This document shows positions 34,948-46,489 of a stretch of DNA of 64,000 bases, in pieces; positions within the stretch are counted from its first letter, which is position 1, and each line of letters begins with the position of its first letter. Both the position numbers and the translations under genes were made by a program. The stretch is from positions 17,112,001 through 17,176,000 of the forward strand of contig CM114273.1 of the NCBI GenBank assembly GCA_050084515.1, in the 5' to 3' direction. Under the pieces are notes generated by a model. It saw nothing but the letters and a program-made list of their open reading frames with translations, made no database searches and was not told where the DNA came from. The stretch comes from Blasia pusilla (lineage: Eukaryota > Marchantiophyta > Marchantiopsida > Blasiales).

Positions 34948-37860
34948 TCTATGATGCAGAATCTGAACCCGTCACAAAGTTGTCAACCACTGCGCTCACG
35001 CATAAGTGACCTCCCTGCCCACATACCATCTCACGATTTGGGTTATACTCGGGCATGTGCACTCTTCTCTGTCCGTGTTTGTAGGCGGGGTGGGGTCCTT
35101 AACATTAAAACTCTAAAAGGAATACATGTTGGAGCTTTGCAGAGCGGATTCCTTTGTCACCTCTTCAACTTCTCTCCATTTTGCCTGCGGAATCTCAGCA
35201 TCATGAGTCTCTGCCAGGCCAGAATTAGTCAGGTCGTCTCAAATGTGATGGCTGTCGCTCTCGAAGAAGGCTATATAGTTCTGAGAATTTGAGCAGAGGG
35301 TGTTTTTGCTGCGGATTCGTTTCGACTTGCTTCCAGTATTGGCCAATACTGGAAGCAAGTCTCGAATGAATCCACAGTATTCGAGTCTCGAATGAAGTTG
35401 ATTCATTCGAGTCTCGAATGAATCCACAGCTCCGATGCTATCAACTCCATCCTATAGATCGCTCTCAGGAAACTCAACATGTAAACACATACATACACAC
35501 AGTTGCTTGCGAAGTAGTTGTTTACAGAGCCTTGGGACTACTCACAAATCTTGCTGCATACAACCACTGATCAGCGACGATTCGTGCTAGTCTCTTTCGG
35601 TGATGGCGATATGCCCTGCAGACGAGATCACCATACCACAGTAGCACGGTGATGAACTCACTCTGTAACATTGACGAGCTCCCTGGACTTTCATGCGAGT
35701 GGATGGGTTCGTTCTAAGGAAACTAAACCAATCGTTCTACTATCCTGACGGAAAGTCGGAAATAGTGTGTTCGATTCCTCAGCAATGGAAACTCGCATCC
35801 TACCGCCTACTCAAATCGACTAGCGCAACTGGATTCCCTGGCAGGTAGAGATCCTCGCTCATGTTCACTGCAATCTTAAGCTTCTTTCTTGGAAAGCGTC
35901 AGTTTGAGAAGAGCGAGCGAACGCCTGTGGGGAGTTCGTGACAAGATTTGGAGGCATAGCTTGCACCGCACGAACAGACAAAACTCTGTAAGGGAAGAGG
36001 TCGGTGACTGAATTTTCGAGACGATGGGAAGCTCGTAGGCCGTTGGGATGTCTTACATGCGTGTGCCTCGCCCTCGCTTCCGTGCCGCAGCAGTCATTCA
36101 ACACGAGATTTCAAGCTTCTCCGCTCGAACTCTCAGTGAAGTGATTTGTTTTAGTGGTGGGGCTCCTTTCAGGGTCAGATTCACGACCTGATTTCAAGCT
36201 TCTACGCTTGCAGAGTTGTACTGTTCGTTAGGCAGATTTATTTCAGTAAGGGAACTTTTCGGGACGTAGAATCTTTCCTGGGAAGTACAAGCTCGGATTT
36301 TTTCCGAGAATCAGTTCCTGAGCTTAAACCATATTTCCCAGACCAGGTCACGGCTATGCCGCAGAGCTAGAACTACCTCCGAAGCCAGCCAGCAGCGGGC
36401 ATCGAAGAAATCGCGCAAGGTCAAGCACTATGCGCAGGGCATCTGCCGCCCGATGCGAGAGAGACGAAGAAGGGAAGTAAAGTCGTCGTTCATCGCTTGT
36501 ACGAAAACGGCACAACGCTCTATCGACGAATGTGGACATGAGGCAAACCTTGCCCAGGAATGCGCGCAGTCCTCCCTTCTACCGGAGCACCTTCGCGGGG
36601 AATGAAGTACACCTTGGGAGAAGAAAGAAACGTCGGATTTCTCCGACGACAACAACCGCTCGTGATCAATTACGATTTCGCCTCTACTTTACGACGCATT
36701 GAATTTCTCCTGATCTTGCGCAAGCCCGCCTGCGAAAGCGCGAGGCAACCGCTTGTTTCGTTCAAATCAACGCAAAGGATGCGGCAAGGCAGCAATTGCT
36801 TCGGCGTCTGTGGCCATCTTTCTCACAAGCTTTGCATGATGGCGGATTGGCGGCAAGGTTATCCGGGCGCATTACCTTCTCTCCTCTTCCGTGAGGGACG
36901 AGGACGGGGAGCCGATTCCACTCGCCATGGATTGGCCCCGCATTCACTCAATTCCAATTTCGCCTCGGCTCCAGCGGAAATCAGATCGCGCACGGAGTAA
37001 CTGTTGGAGCGTTTGAAATCGGGTCCCCTCCAGTGACTCCTCTGATGTTCCGTAACTTCCGCTTTCGGTGGGGGGAAAGCACATGAGGAGCGATCGGCCC
37101 ACTCCAGCGACGGCAGGACCGTGCTTCACGCCCACGATCACGGCCTCCGCTTCGGCCGTGGGCCGAGTGGCTCCGCTGGCGATTATTCGCTCTTGGCTTA
37201 GGCCTTGGCTGACTGCAAGGAAAGTGGTAATTAACGGGGAGACGGGGGGCGAAACGGTTGAGGTAATGGAGAGTTCCCTGCCCCTGCTCTCTCTCTCTCT
37301 CCGTGGAAGTTGCTAGCGCTTCTGTGCCGATCGTACCCGCAAGAAGAGTAGGAGCCTGAGGAAGTTCTCAAGATCAAATGGGATTGGAATCGAATGGGGG
37401 AAGGATCTCTAAATGTGACTGATTGATCGATCCATTGACTTGAGCTTGAGCTTGATGACAAGAAATGGATTGCGCGCTCCTTCCTGGCCACTTCCGTCCC
37501 CGGAATCGCGCCTCATGATTGAGTGCGATCAACAGCGGCATTCGAATTTCGAACAAACTGCTTGATCGTTGAGGGGATTTTCCAGGAAGGGAGTGAATGT
37601 TGAGTGAAGACCTAAACGCCGCCGTGGCTCAAGCGGGACGCGATCAAGAAACTTCGATCGGGGGGCCCGCGGGAATTCTGCAGTAGAGCTGAGAAGTTTG
37701 TTTCGGCAAAGAAGTTCTGTTGGATTGGTTTTCTTGCGTACCGCAGTCTGCACGCCTTCATCTCCTTCGCGCTCCATTTCTTCGATCTCCACTTGAGGTC
37801 GTCAAATCTACATACAGTTCGAAGCTCCGTCTTTCATTTCTTCATTACTTTGAACTCCAA
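34948..37860. other. GC-richer spacer with foldback, no gene assigned
   Basis: It probably begins with the promoter of the Sfi1-like gene. Many overlapping frames exist on both strands from 36.3 to 37.8 kb, but none shows a known domain, and stop-free stretches here follow from the higher GC. A foldback cluster lies at 35,311-35,430. Confidence 0.35.
35325..35360. repeat. Perfect 36-bp palindrome
   Basis: Two 18-bp arms, ACTTGCTTCCAGTATTGG and its exact reverse complement, with no loop. Immediately after it (35,361-35,430) come three copies of a TCTCGAATGAA motif, two of them in a second foldback with 12-bp arms (about 35,400-35,424). Confidence 0.9.
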
Positions 37861-40090
37861 GACATGACCCCAAGGTAAAATCGAAGTGTGCCATCTATCT
37901 ATTGTTGGAATGCGTAGCTAAACTCGTGTGCATGTCAAATGGATCACCTAGGTGTAGTCGTATCTGTCTACTACTTGGTCTATCTTAGTGGCATATGCCT
38001 TTTGCTTAATAATGTAAATTTGTGGTGTGTCATGGTATTATTGATATTCATGGTCACACCTATTTTTGTTTTGGAAAAATTGTCGTAACCCTATGATTGC
38101 TTTCCATGGGAATTTTTTTTTCAAAGTTGAAAATCAATTCCACAAGTTCTATATTATGGGAGAGTGCCTTCTTGATTTGCAAATACGTCTCCATTTGACA
38201 TGTGGCAACGGGATAACAAGAAAATGTTTCATATGGTACGAGTAACAAGAAAAATATTTGAATTTGTGTGCAACATCATTAGTCCCTTCCCTTCACGGGT
38301 TATACGCTAGCAAAAGCTTTTCAAACACTTTTTTATTTCTCGTGCATCGCACGACCACCTTACTAGTTTTGAGTAGGACGTATGAAGTTTATGCTTGAGA
38401 GTTTTATGCGCCATCCTAATTTGAAAGACCATTCAAACATAATGTTGTATATATTAGATATACATTCCCTTCTCCCTTCTTTGAAATTAGTAGACGTATT
38501 TTCTTGCCAATGTTAACTACTAGTGGCCAACCCGTACCTTGCACAAGATTAATCATGCTTCACACAAGTTATAACATAGTTTCTTGCGGTCTATGGTTTG
38601 AATTTTTTTTCTTGTTGCCTTAGTGTCTTGTGCTAATCTGCTGGTGTTTCAAAATCAAGAAAGGGTTCTCCCATAGTAATATAGATGAAGGATCATGGAT
38701 TACTCACCTTGTCCATCCTCACCAAGAGGAATTGGTTATCTCAACATAGGAGATAACTCAACCCATGATATCCTTGTCAACAAACAATATCCTTCTAAGT
38801 AAGGAAAAAAAATCTCCAAAGTCATGTCGAATTGATTTGAAAACTTACATGTAATAAAATGACTCAAATTAGTCCACATCTACATATGATGGCAAGACCA
38901 ACAAAAAATAACTATTGTAGCCCATTTTTAAGAGTCTTTGTAAAAAATATTTGGGGATAAAGGTTTCTAAAGTTAAGATTTTGGAGTGTGTCCAATAATC
39001 TACACGGTTTGGCACAAAATGACAAACTACAAGAGCTAGATGCAATGGATATAGAGCTTTGTATATGAAAAACAACTGCATGATTATGGGGTAGGTTCCA
39101 TGGGCCATAGTTGATACTGACGTTGGTTGTTATGCCAGATGAACTGCATTGACAGTCTATAACCATTTGAAATGGTTGGCATTGGTGATTTCTGGCCTGC
39201 ATTCTTGATTTTCTACGGGGTTGTTGCATTTTTGGCGCAAGAGAGGGCATGCATCCTCCAAACCTATTGGGTCGGCAAGAATTAAAAAAAAAAGATCCCA
39301 ATTCCTTTGTTTGGCTGGCCATATGATTAAAAAAAAGAGGATAAGAATCATGTCGTTGTTAAGATTGTAGAGAGGATGCCTGACCTTTTATGTGGCGAAG
39401 AGGACACGAGGTCCCCAATCAGGCCAGCGTGTGGTCAAATCCGTCACTTTAAGCAAGAGAATTATGGGATTACTAACTAATCACTGCTCTTCTACTCTTG
39501 AGTGAAATGAAATGAAACAATGGTATGATTCTACACATTCCAAGTTTGAATTTAGAGTGGTGATTAGTAGAGGGACTCATGGGCAAGAGATTTTTCCAAG
39601 CTCTTTTTATCCAAGAAAATTTGAGTTTTTTTTCTAAAGGATTTCATTGCATCTCTTGTTCTCAATGATCACAACTAAGGGATAAAGGTTCAAGAGCAAG
39701 GCTCTCATGTACTCTCACCTGAATTCTTCAACGATGTGCTTAGAACACTAAAAAACTATGGAATTCCTACATTATGCACATCATCGTCACATTTATCGAC
39801 CAAGTGCTCTTGATCACAAATTAGTAGGCAAGAGATGCAAAACAAAATTCGTGTTGAAATACCACACCTCCTTTGAAAACAATTTACGAGGACCTTTGGG
39901 CGACTAACCAGCAAAGGAGGATCACCAACCAATAAAACACTCATTGGGAAGGGGTTTTCAATCATGAGACTATTAGCGCTCTGGATTTGTCGCCGTTGAT
40001 ATCATGGCCCTCATAACCAAACGAACACCAAACAAACGCCAAACGAAACATCAGAACTTTAGTGTGCTCACTCCACAATGATTGCGCTTT
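37861..40090. other. AT-rich DNA, no gene seen
   Basis: Only short frames, no recognisable protein or RNA. The last 100 bp lead into the terminus of the LTR repeat at 40,094. Confidence 0.4.
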
Positions 40091-40093
40091 AGA

Positions 40094-40622
40094 TATCGTG
40101 CGCATACACATCGCTACACAACATACATCGCTGTCACCGAACACACACACAAACACACACGATCCCATGCTAACTCATGGCATCCAAACAACGAGACAAG
40201 AAGTACCAAAATATCTCCAATAAAATAAGATCAAATCTCTCTCACAACACCATAGTTCTCACATGTGTGCACTCTCACATGTCTCTCTCAATGTCAAACC
40301 AAACCCAATCTCCTAATGAGAGGCTTGGGTTACACACACAAGGCAAGCAAGACAATAGCTGTGCCGCCTCATGCCAAGAGGTTCAACAAAGAGAGAATGA
40401 GCTCTCAAGCTCTCTCTCCTTGAGGTATACCCCTCCCCTCTCCCAAGCTCCCTCCATGGTAACCTATGCTCCCAAGCATCTCCTTGGCTCTTGACCTGAT
40501 GTAGGAGGTCAAGGGCCACTTATCAAAAATATAAAAATAGTAAGTTCTTCAATATGGCTCCAAATGAGCCGAAACGAAGGGGAAACCTGCTCTCTCAAGT
40601 TTCTCGGGGCCTCGGAGTCATC
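40094..40622 (-). repeat. LTR-like repeat, A plus B (3' copy)
   Basis: On the minus strand this begins where gag breaks off, carries the TATA-like box and a GAGAGCTCATTCTCTCTTTG segment, and continues into a B block (TTGGAGATATTTTGGTACTTC to GCGCACGATA). It shares its first 400 bp with 43,065-43,520. Confidence 0.65.
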
Positions 40623-41348
40623 CTCGACCCAGAAGAACCCCTCCCGCATCCGTGTCTGTAGGGTCCAGTCTAGCATTGCGTACCATGACTGGATAGCCTG
40701 AGCCTCTGTCACCCCCTGAGTGACGTTGATCAGCCGACGCGAGCGAGTGTAAGCCTCACGCAAACTCTCACCCGGGCGCCTTTGGAAGTTGTGGATGCTC
40801 CGCAACTTCTCCGTCCATACCCCTTGGTAGCTCACCCTCAACTCAACAAAGAACTCAACCACAGGGTTGAACCTGGGACGAACCCGACTAGACGGTGCAA
40901 CTGCTCCCGTGCGAGTGACCCCTCCTAAAACGTCACTAGTCGAAGAGGAAGTAGCCTCTCCTAACTCCTCCTCCTCATCTGGGAATGGCTCCGTCCATGA
41001 CACATAATGTGGGTCATAGTAGAGCCTCCACGCCTTGATCTCATGTGCATATCTCTGAGAGAACTCATGGTAATCGTCCATGGGCGCCCCCTCTAAATGC
41101 TGGAACATACCGTTCCATGCTGTAAACGGGTTGAACTCTCTAGAGTTCCTGGCCGGCTGGGAGTTGCACCAACTCCTAAACTCTGCTATGAAATCATGCA
41201 ACTCAATCGTGCCTACTGCACCTGAAAACCTATGCGGTCCTCTACCCCGGTCATCCATCTCGTACGCCCAACTGGTAGGACCACTCACAATGTGTGGCGA
41301 TGTGCTTGCAAACTCCTCTATACCCTCCCCCTCATGTGTTGATGACAC
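40623..41348 (-). CDS. Ty3/Gypsy gag (capsid part, 3' truncated)
   Basis: An open frame of about 240 gag residues, the best preserved gag in the window. It shows ELHDFIAEFRSWCNSQPARN, LEGAPMDDYHEFSQRYA, and FQRRPGESLREAYTRSRRL, the usual retrotransposon gag core, where a conserved Trp- and Arg-rich stretch precedes YxRF-like residues. The frame runs on into the LTR-like repeat to a stop at 40,509, so the last 38 residues are not gag. The zinc knuckles are missing. Counterparts are at 12.2-13.1 kb and, for the missing 3' part, at 44.45 kb on the opposite strand. No ATG context was tested. Confidence 0.75.
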
Positions 41349-43064
41349 AGAAGGAGGTCGAGGTGGTCCCTCACGTGGAGACTCTCGGAACCTTGCGCCA
41401 CTCCGCGTAAAACCTCTAGAGCTACTCTCGGGTTCACCACCTCGCCTCTCAAAGTCCCGAACGGACTCTGTGATGACCCTCGTGCCCCTCTCACCCGATC
41501 ACTCTGAACCTCATGAGTAATCCCTCAATCACTCATCCCAAACATGCGGCACTTGATCTACATTCTCCCTCCCCGAGACGTGTAACGTGCGGCAATACGC
41601 GGCGTGGTGCGGCAAATTGACCAGGCTATCATCTCATCGACAACCTACCCTCAACTCTGGACATCCCACACAGGTGTATGTCCCCTAAACCACATACATA
41701 AATGATACTCTCACCATCCACACACCCAATATCCCCAAATAAACTATCCAAATCCCAGAATCCCTCACACATGCAGGATAAAGGACCAGAATCGATAACC
41801 TGAACACATGTCGATGTCGCTCCTCAACAACTGCAAATCTCGACCCAAACTCGGTCGTGGAGCCAACTCCTCCAATCAGCAAGTCATACTCCTCCCATAT
41901 TGACGCTGCTCAAAACTCCTTAATAGACAGTGTGGTTCCAGCGGAACGGTGCGGCGTTGCAGGCGGCACGGAACGGCTACGAACGGCACGGCCCTCGATG
42001 GTGGGATGCGGCACTCGGCGGCATACCCTCCTCAATCAATAATAAACCCACACTCTGCTCCACAATGACGGTGCATCTCCGTGATCGAGACGGTGCGGTG
42101 CGGCCACGAGCGGCAGGGCGCAGCAATCGGCGGCGCGTTGCCGCTACGGGCCTCATGGCACGATACTCGATCGTCGTCGAGCGGCTACCAATCACAACAT
42201 AGCAGCATGAAATCAAAACTCAAACACCATAACCGGAGGTCATCTGCCATCACTGGTTGATGACGAAACTGCGATGACGGTGGCGGCCAAAACAAAGTAC
42301 GTGGTGGCGACGCAAGTCAGAGAATCAATGAACGTCGTGGAAGATCCTCCACTCCGTAATGGCGGCAACGACAACCAAAGGGTTGACAACTGACGGTGGT
42401 CCGTTGACGGTGACGGTTGACCGCTGATGGTGACGGCCGACCGATGAAGGTGATGATTGACCGTTGACCATTGACGGCTGACCATTGACGGTGACTTTGA
42501 CGACGACGGCCGTCGCCCGCGTGGCGGCTAGTTTAGGGGTTTAACAATTTAACCCTAAAAATCGCCTAGCAATGGAAGTTTTGCAAGATTGACCATAACT
42601 TTTTGCTCGCAATTCCAAATTGCGCACTCTTTATTGCACAACGTGCACAGCTTCACGATCTACGACAGAGTCAAAATATATTTAGAATCGAACATTCCAG
42701 TAAAAACTGAAGGGGACTGTCGTAAAGCCCAATGTCTCTTTCTCCTACCCAAAATTTGGCACCGCTTCCGCGTTGATTTCTCCCAACGAAAATGTAAAAC
42801 CTGTAAAAATACAAATCAGCAAACTACATGGTGCTCCCAAGAGCACCGGCATGGGGCAACCCGCCCCCATACTCAATCCCTATCAAAACTTGGGCAGCAC
42901 TTCCGCGCGCCACTCGTCCACACAAAAAATCAGCAAATGCAAAGAACAATCAAAGCAGCCCTTGCTCCGGTGAGCACTCCCATGAGCCGTTGAACGGGGA
43001 ACACGGTCCCCAACCTGCAAAAACAACGAGTGACCAGCGAGCTCCCCCATGAAGCTCTCTCATT
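41349..43064 (-). other. Leader of the gag-only element, with GACCGTTGACGGT tandem repeats
   Basis: It is non-coding and GC-rich. From about 42,376 to 42,520 it holds a run of degenerate 11-14-bp units built on (A)CCGTTGACGGT, many of them self-complementary. Around 41,930-42,170 another GC-rich stretch repeats GCGGC and CGGCA motifs. The segment near 43,013-43,027 shares TTGTTTTTGCAGGT with the leader at 13.88 kb. Confidence 0.5.
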
Positions 43065-43520
43065 CTCTCTTTGTAAAGTAAGATCCAATCTCTCTCTACA
43101 CCATCTCACACCATAGCTCTCAAAGGTGTGGACTCTCTCTCATGTCAAACCAAACCCACTCTCCTAATGAGAGGCTTGGGTTACACTCACAAGGCAAGGG
43201 ACTATAGCTCCGCCACCTCATGCCAAGAGGTTCAACAAAGAGAGAATGAGCTCTCAAGCTCTCTCTCTCCTTGAGGTATACCCCTCCCCTCTCCCAAACT
43301 CTCTCCATGGTAACCTATTCTCCCAGGTCACCTTTTTGGCTCTTGAACTCATGTAGGAGGTCAAGGGCCACTTATTAAAAATAGAAAGTTGATCATTTAC
43401 TCAAAATGGTACTTACCTAAAATAGTAAGTTCCTCAATATGGCTCCAAATGAGCCGAAACGAAGGGGAAACTTGCTCTCTCAGGTTTCCCGAGGCCTCAG
43501 CAGGTCATCCTCGATCTATC
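43065..43520 (-). repeat. LTR-like repeat, A block (5' copy)
   Basis: It matches 40,225-40,622 through most of its length, including the GAGGTTCAACAAAGAGAGAATG segment on the plus strand and the TATA-like box, then diverges at GATCTTACTTTA, where the other copy enters the B block and this one enters the leader. Confidence 0.65.
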
Positions 43521-43566
43521 GAGTGTGTCCTCCACTACTCACGAAGGCGCTCTGCTAGATCTCACC

Positions 43567-44451
43567 GATCTATCCTAATAGACGTGATAACCAGCGTTCT
43601 AACTTTCCAAGTTGAGGACTTGGAAAGTTAGAACGTTGAGTTGATGCAAGGCCGAGTCCTCGACTCGACCTCTCATCAAGCTCAACCTTCCTAGTTTCAC
43701 GGTTTACAACATAGGCAAGTCTCTCAAGACTTGGGACAGACTTTTTGGTCAGTTCAGGAATCTCAAACGGCGTTTGCACGCCTGGCGGTTGCAACTTTCC
43801 ACTGGACATCCAATGAGTCCCTAATCGCCACTCACAAAAATGAGTCGTGGGTTGGAATTCAAGTATGGCTTACGAAATCCACTCCCTTGGATCAGGTTTG
43901 GGTTTCTAGTTCCAACGCCAAACTCCTTTTCCATCTAGTGCCCTTGAGATGCCATTGGGCGCTCAAAGTGGGGATTTGGGTTCCAAGATTCCTTGGAGAC
44001 ACTCCCCCTTACTAGTAATTTTGGGGATCTCCACCCTCCCCCTAAATTTAGGGAAAGACAATCGGACCCCTCAATCCGACTCCTCTTACATTTGTTTTTG
44101 GCCAATATCTCAAGATCTACTTTAGCATTTTCTAAGGTCTTTGGTTCTTTGTAATTATCTTGGCATAAGCTTTCCAACGCCACCTTATATGTCCCAATCG
44201 CACATCGGAACTAAACGTTATGGTCCAAAACACAGTCAAAATCCCCAAACGCTAGTCGCGTTCCAAATCTGATTCTCACTTCTTTGGAAACCAACCTTCC
44301 TAGACTCAACTCATCTCAAGACTTGGTTCATTTTTGGTCCAAGTTTCCTCATTGCGACCATAAATGCAAGAAACGCAAAAAATCTATTGCGGGGTTCGTC
44401 TCTTGGACTTTTCCAAGAGACCTCTCTATCTCACGTCTTTTAGGATAGATC
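43567..44451. mobile_element. TIR (MITE-like) element inserted in gag
   Basis: The left end reads GATCTATCCTAATAGACGTGA (43,567) and the right end is the inverse of GATCTATCCTAAAAGACGTGA (ending 44,451). TCACC flanks both sides (43,562-43,566 and 44,450-44,454), a possible 3-5-bp target duplication. Skipping the insert restores the line of gag codons around HEGALLDL and TLRDVF. No transposase frame is visible, so it is non-autonomous. A single similar end, ATCTATCCTAAAAGAAGTGACAA, is found at about 62,372. An internal foldback lies at 43,595-43,635. Confidence 0.6.
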
Positions 44452-45775
44452 ACCCTCCCTTACGTTGAGAGATGTTTTTAGGACCGCCAAGAACATTGAG
44501 CGCAACATGGCGAAGGAGAGCATAGCCACCATGGGTTCTCGGCGAGAGCAGTCACGATTTTCTGCACTACCCGTGCAACAATGTGGACTCCGAGATAGGT
44601 CTTCTGTGGCACCACGAGCTCAGGGAGGATACCGGGAGGCCGTGCCACAAAGACCTGCGCCTTCATATGTGGCTCAGCAGAATCCGCCTACTATTACTTG
44701 TTGGTCATGTGGTGGAGCCCATCATCAGCATGATTGCACTCGTCAGGGTCATGGACATGTGCCTCAACATGGAGGAGGAGATGGTGTTGCACCAGGAGGT
44801 TATCAGTGTGACTATTGTCAGAGTTATGGTCATACACGTGCCAGGTGTTTCAATTTACATCCTGAGTTATGTCCGGACCGAGGGCAAGAGAGGGCACCGG
44901 AGCGAGTAGCCGGTCCGTGTGGGCCTAGAGATCGTGCACCAGGTGGTCCCGTTGGAGGACGAGGAGCTGGAGTTGCCCGACAGGGTGGTGGAGCTGCCCG
45001 TGGAGGAGGTAGAGTACCACCACCTAGATGCACCGAGCGAGACGCCGGACGTGAGGCTGGGATGGCTGCTGAGGTACAACAGCTACAGGAGCAGATTGCA
45101 GCTATGGCATTGAGGTTACCTGATGCCGGATCCGTGGCATCGACATCATATGGAGCAACCACAAATCTGGAGGATCCTGGTTGGATGTGCGGGGTTGCCC
45201 AGATGGAGGCCGCCGTAGTTGTGACGCGTGGAGGAGCCGAAGAGTTGGATCCACAGCGAGGGGAAGCCAGAAAACAGACTAGGCTTCCTCAGTCTTTCAT
45301 GTTGTCCGAAGCGATGAAGACCCCGTCAATGGGTCCTCATCAAAGTTCCTGGAGAGTTGATGATGTTGTTGGTGTGCAGGCACGGAGGGCGATGGGAGAA
45401 GGGAGTGCGACGACTCCTAGTGTTGATGCTCAGGAGGGGCATGTGTCGAGCACATTGTTGGGGGCGGCCACCGTTGTGTACCGCACTCCTTTATTTTCTG
45501 CTTCCGATGTTATGACGTTGGGGGGTACGCCCGCTGAGGCTTTTTGGCTGGCCGCTTCACTATGTGAGCACGAAGTTGGAATTCCTGCATCACGTTCAGA
45601 GGTGATTTCAGAGGAGGTAATGGACATGCCCTTGGAGCGGATGCTCCGGCCGTCCACGTCAGATTCCCGGCAGGCTACGGCTGCTAGGATGGTAGAGATA
45701 CCAGCTAGACCTGCGATAGAGCGTGCCATGGCTTCTCCTAGTGTTGTGTTGCTCGAGGAGATGTCTTCCAATTGA
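44452..45775 (+). CDS. gag C-terminal part with zinc knuckles and linker
   Basis: Open frame of about 436 residues (first ATG 44,465; the gag reading runs in from upstream as TLRDVF). Knuckle 1 is CWSCGGAHHQHDC (C-x2-C-x3-H-x4-C) and knuckle 2 CDYCQSYGHTRARC (C-x2-C-x4-H-x4-C), around 44,700-44,855. A Gly/Arg-rich low-complexity stretch follows, typical of nucleic-acid-binding tails, then a helical segment and a conserved linker (LPQSFMLSEAMKTPSM, PLFSASDVMTLGGTPAEAFW) that also exists in the minus copy near 11.1-11.5 kb. The stop at 45,773 precedes the protease directly, so gag and pol may originally have been one frame. Confidence 0.75.
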
Positions 45776-46170
45776 TGAGTCCTAGAGGTAGAGCTTTTAG
45801 TCCGCAACGCGTCTTGTTGGATTTAGGAGCGCAACCCTTGATGTTGGGGAAAGCGTCATTGAGAGGATTGGGCTTGACGAGAGCCGATGTGGAGCGTTGT
45901 CCATTCCGGATACAAACATCCTTGGGTGGAGCGAGTACCACATAGTATATCACCCGATAGGAGGTCGTGGTGAGGATTCTCCCGGGACATCCTACATATG
46001 AGTCCGTGGTGCGCGCCAAGGCGATAGTGATTGATGCAGAGTCCTACGACGTCTTGGTTGGTGGAGCAGCGTTATACCCGATGGGGTTTTCCCTGGATAA
46101 TTGGGAGGAGTCAGCGTCCTACAAACCAGGATGGCAATTAGGTGATGGGCGCCTTAGCTCATTACTCATT
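45776..46170 (+). pseudogene. Retropepsin-like aspartic protease region
   Basis: Translation gives RVLLDLGAQPLMLGKASLRGLGL at 45,808-45,876, where a retropepsin has a D-S/T-G-A catalytic loop; here the second residue is Leu, so the site is altered. It continues through FRIQTSLGGAS and DVLVGGAALYPMGF to GWQLGDGR. The frame is broken by a stop at about 45,958. The protease would cut the Gag-Pol polyprotein. Confidence 0.65.
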
Positions 46171-46489
46171 TGATTCACAGGTGCAATGATCGAGCAACGG
46201 CCAGGAGAGATGGCGACCTTAGCAGCATTTAGCAGTGCCATCACTTGGCCTAGTGATTTGATTGAGGGACATGTCCACGCAGAGGATACTCCTGTTCCTG
46301 ACATTTCTATGGAGAGGAGTGTTATGGTAGCTGCATCATTCCGTGGAGGAGAGGTGCCGCTGTGGGGCTCGACTGAGGAGCTTTGACGATTGGCAGATGA
46401 GCACGTGCAGACCGCGTGGAGCGAGGCGTTTGCACCAGAGCGTGACGGGTCTGAGGAACCCGAGGTAGCAGGGAGTGCTACGATGACAC
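46171..46489 (+). other. Conserved spacer between protease and methyltransferase
   Basis: Open segments (for example AITWPSDLIEGHVHAEDTPV and VPLWGSTEEL) align with the minus copy at 10,268-10,560 (SVSWPGELLEGNAHVEDVPV, PLWGTTRELQ). The conservation between two decayed copies shows it was coding. I recognise no domain; it may be the N-terminal part of the methyltransferase module. Confidence 0.5.

Larger units (their letters stand above)
40094..43520 (-). mobile_element. Gag-only LTR element in minus orientation
   Basis: Read on the minus strand: a direct repeat at about 43,520-43,065, a GC-rich leader, a gag frame, and a second copy of the repeat (40,622-40,225) that runs on into a B block ending at 40,094. 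Repeats are about 80-90% alike by eye and share TATA-like GGTATACC boxes near 40,424-40,431 and 43,274-43,281. No protease or polymerase is present. It may be a non-autonomous relative of the Ty3/Gypsy element or the inverted 5' part of the plus copy that follows. Confidence 0.6.

Noticed and set aside
35740-35800. tRNA-like T arm (GTTCGATTCC)
   Set aside because: The flanks do not form a T stem and no acceptor or anticodon arm fits.
36350-37800. Cluster of open frames of 60-146 codons on both strands
   Set aside because: GC-rich DNA gives chance frames; none matches a family or a splice model.
40509-40622. The last 38 codons of the gag frame as a gag domain
   Set aside because: This stretch lies within the LTR-like repeat also found at 43.4-43.5 kb without upstream gag, so it is read-through into the repeat.
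40094-43520. CRISPR-like array because of repeated segments
   Set aside because: Only two long direct repeats plus a minisatellite; no regular repeat-spacer pattern, and the DNA is eukaryotic.
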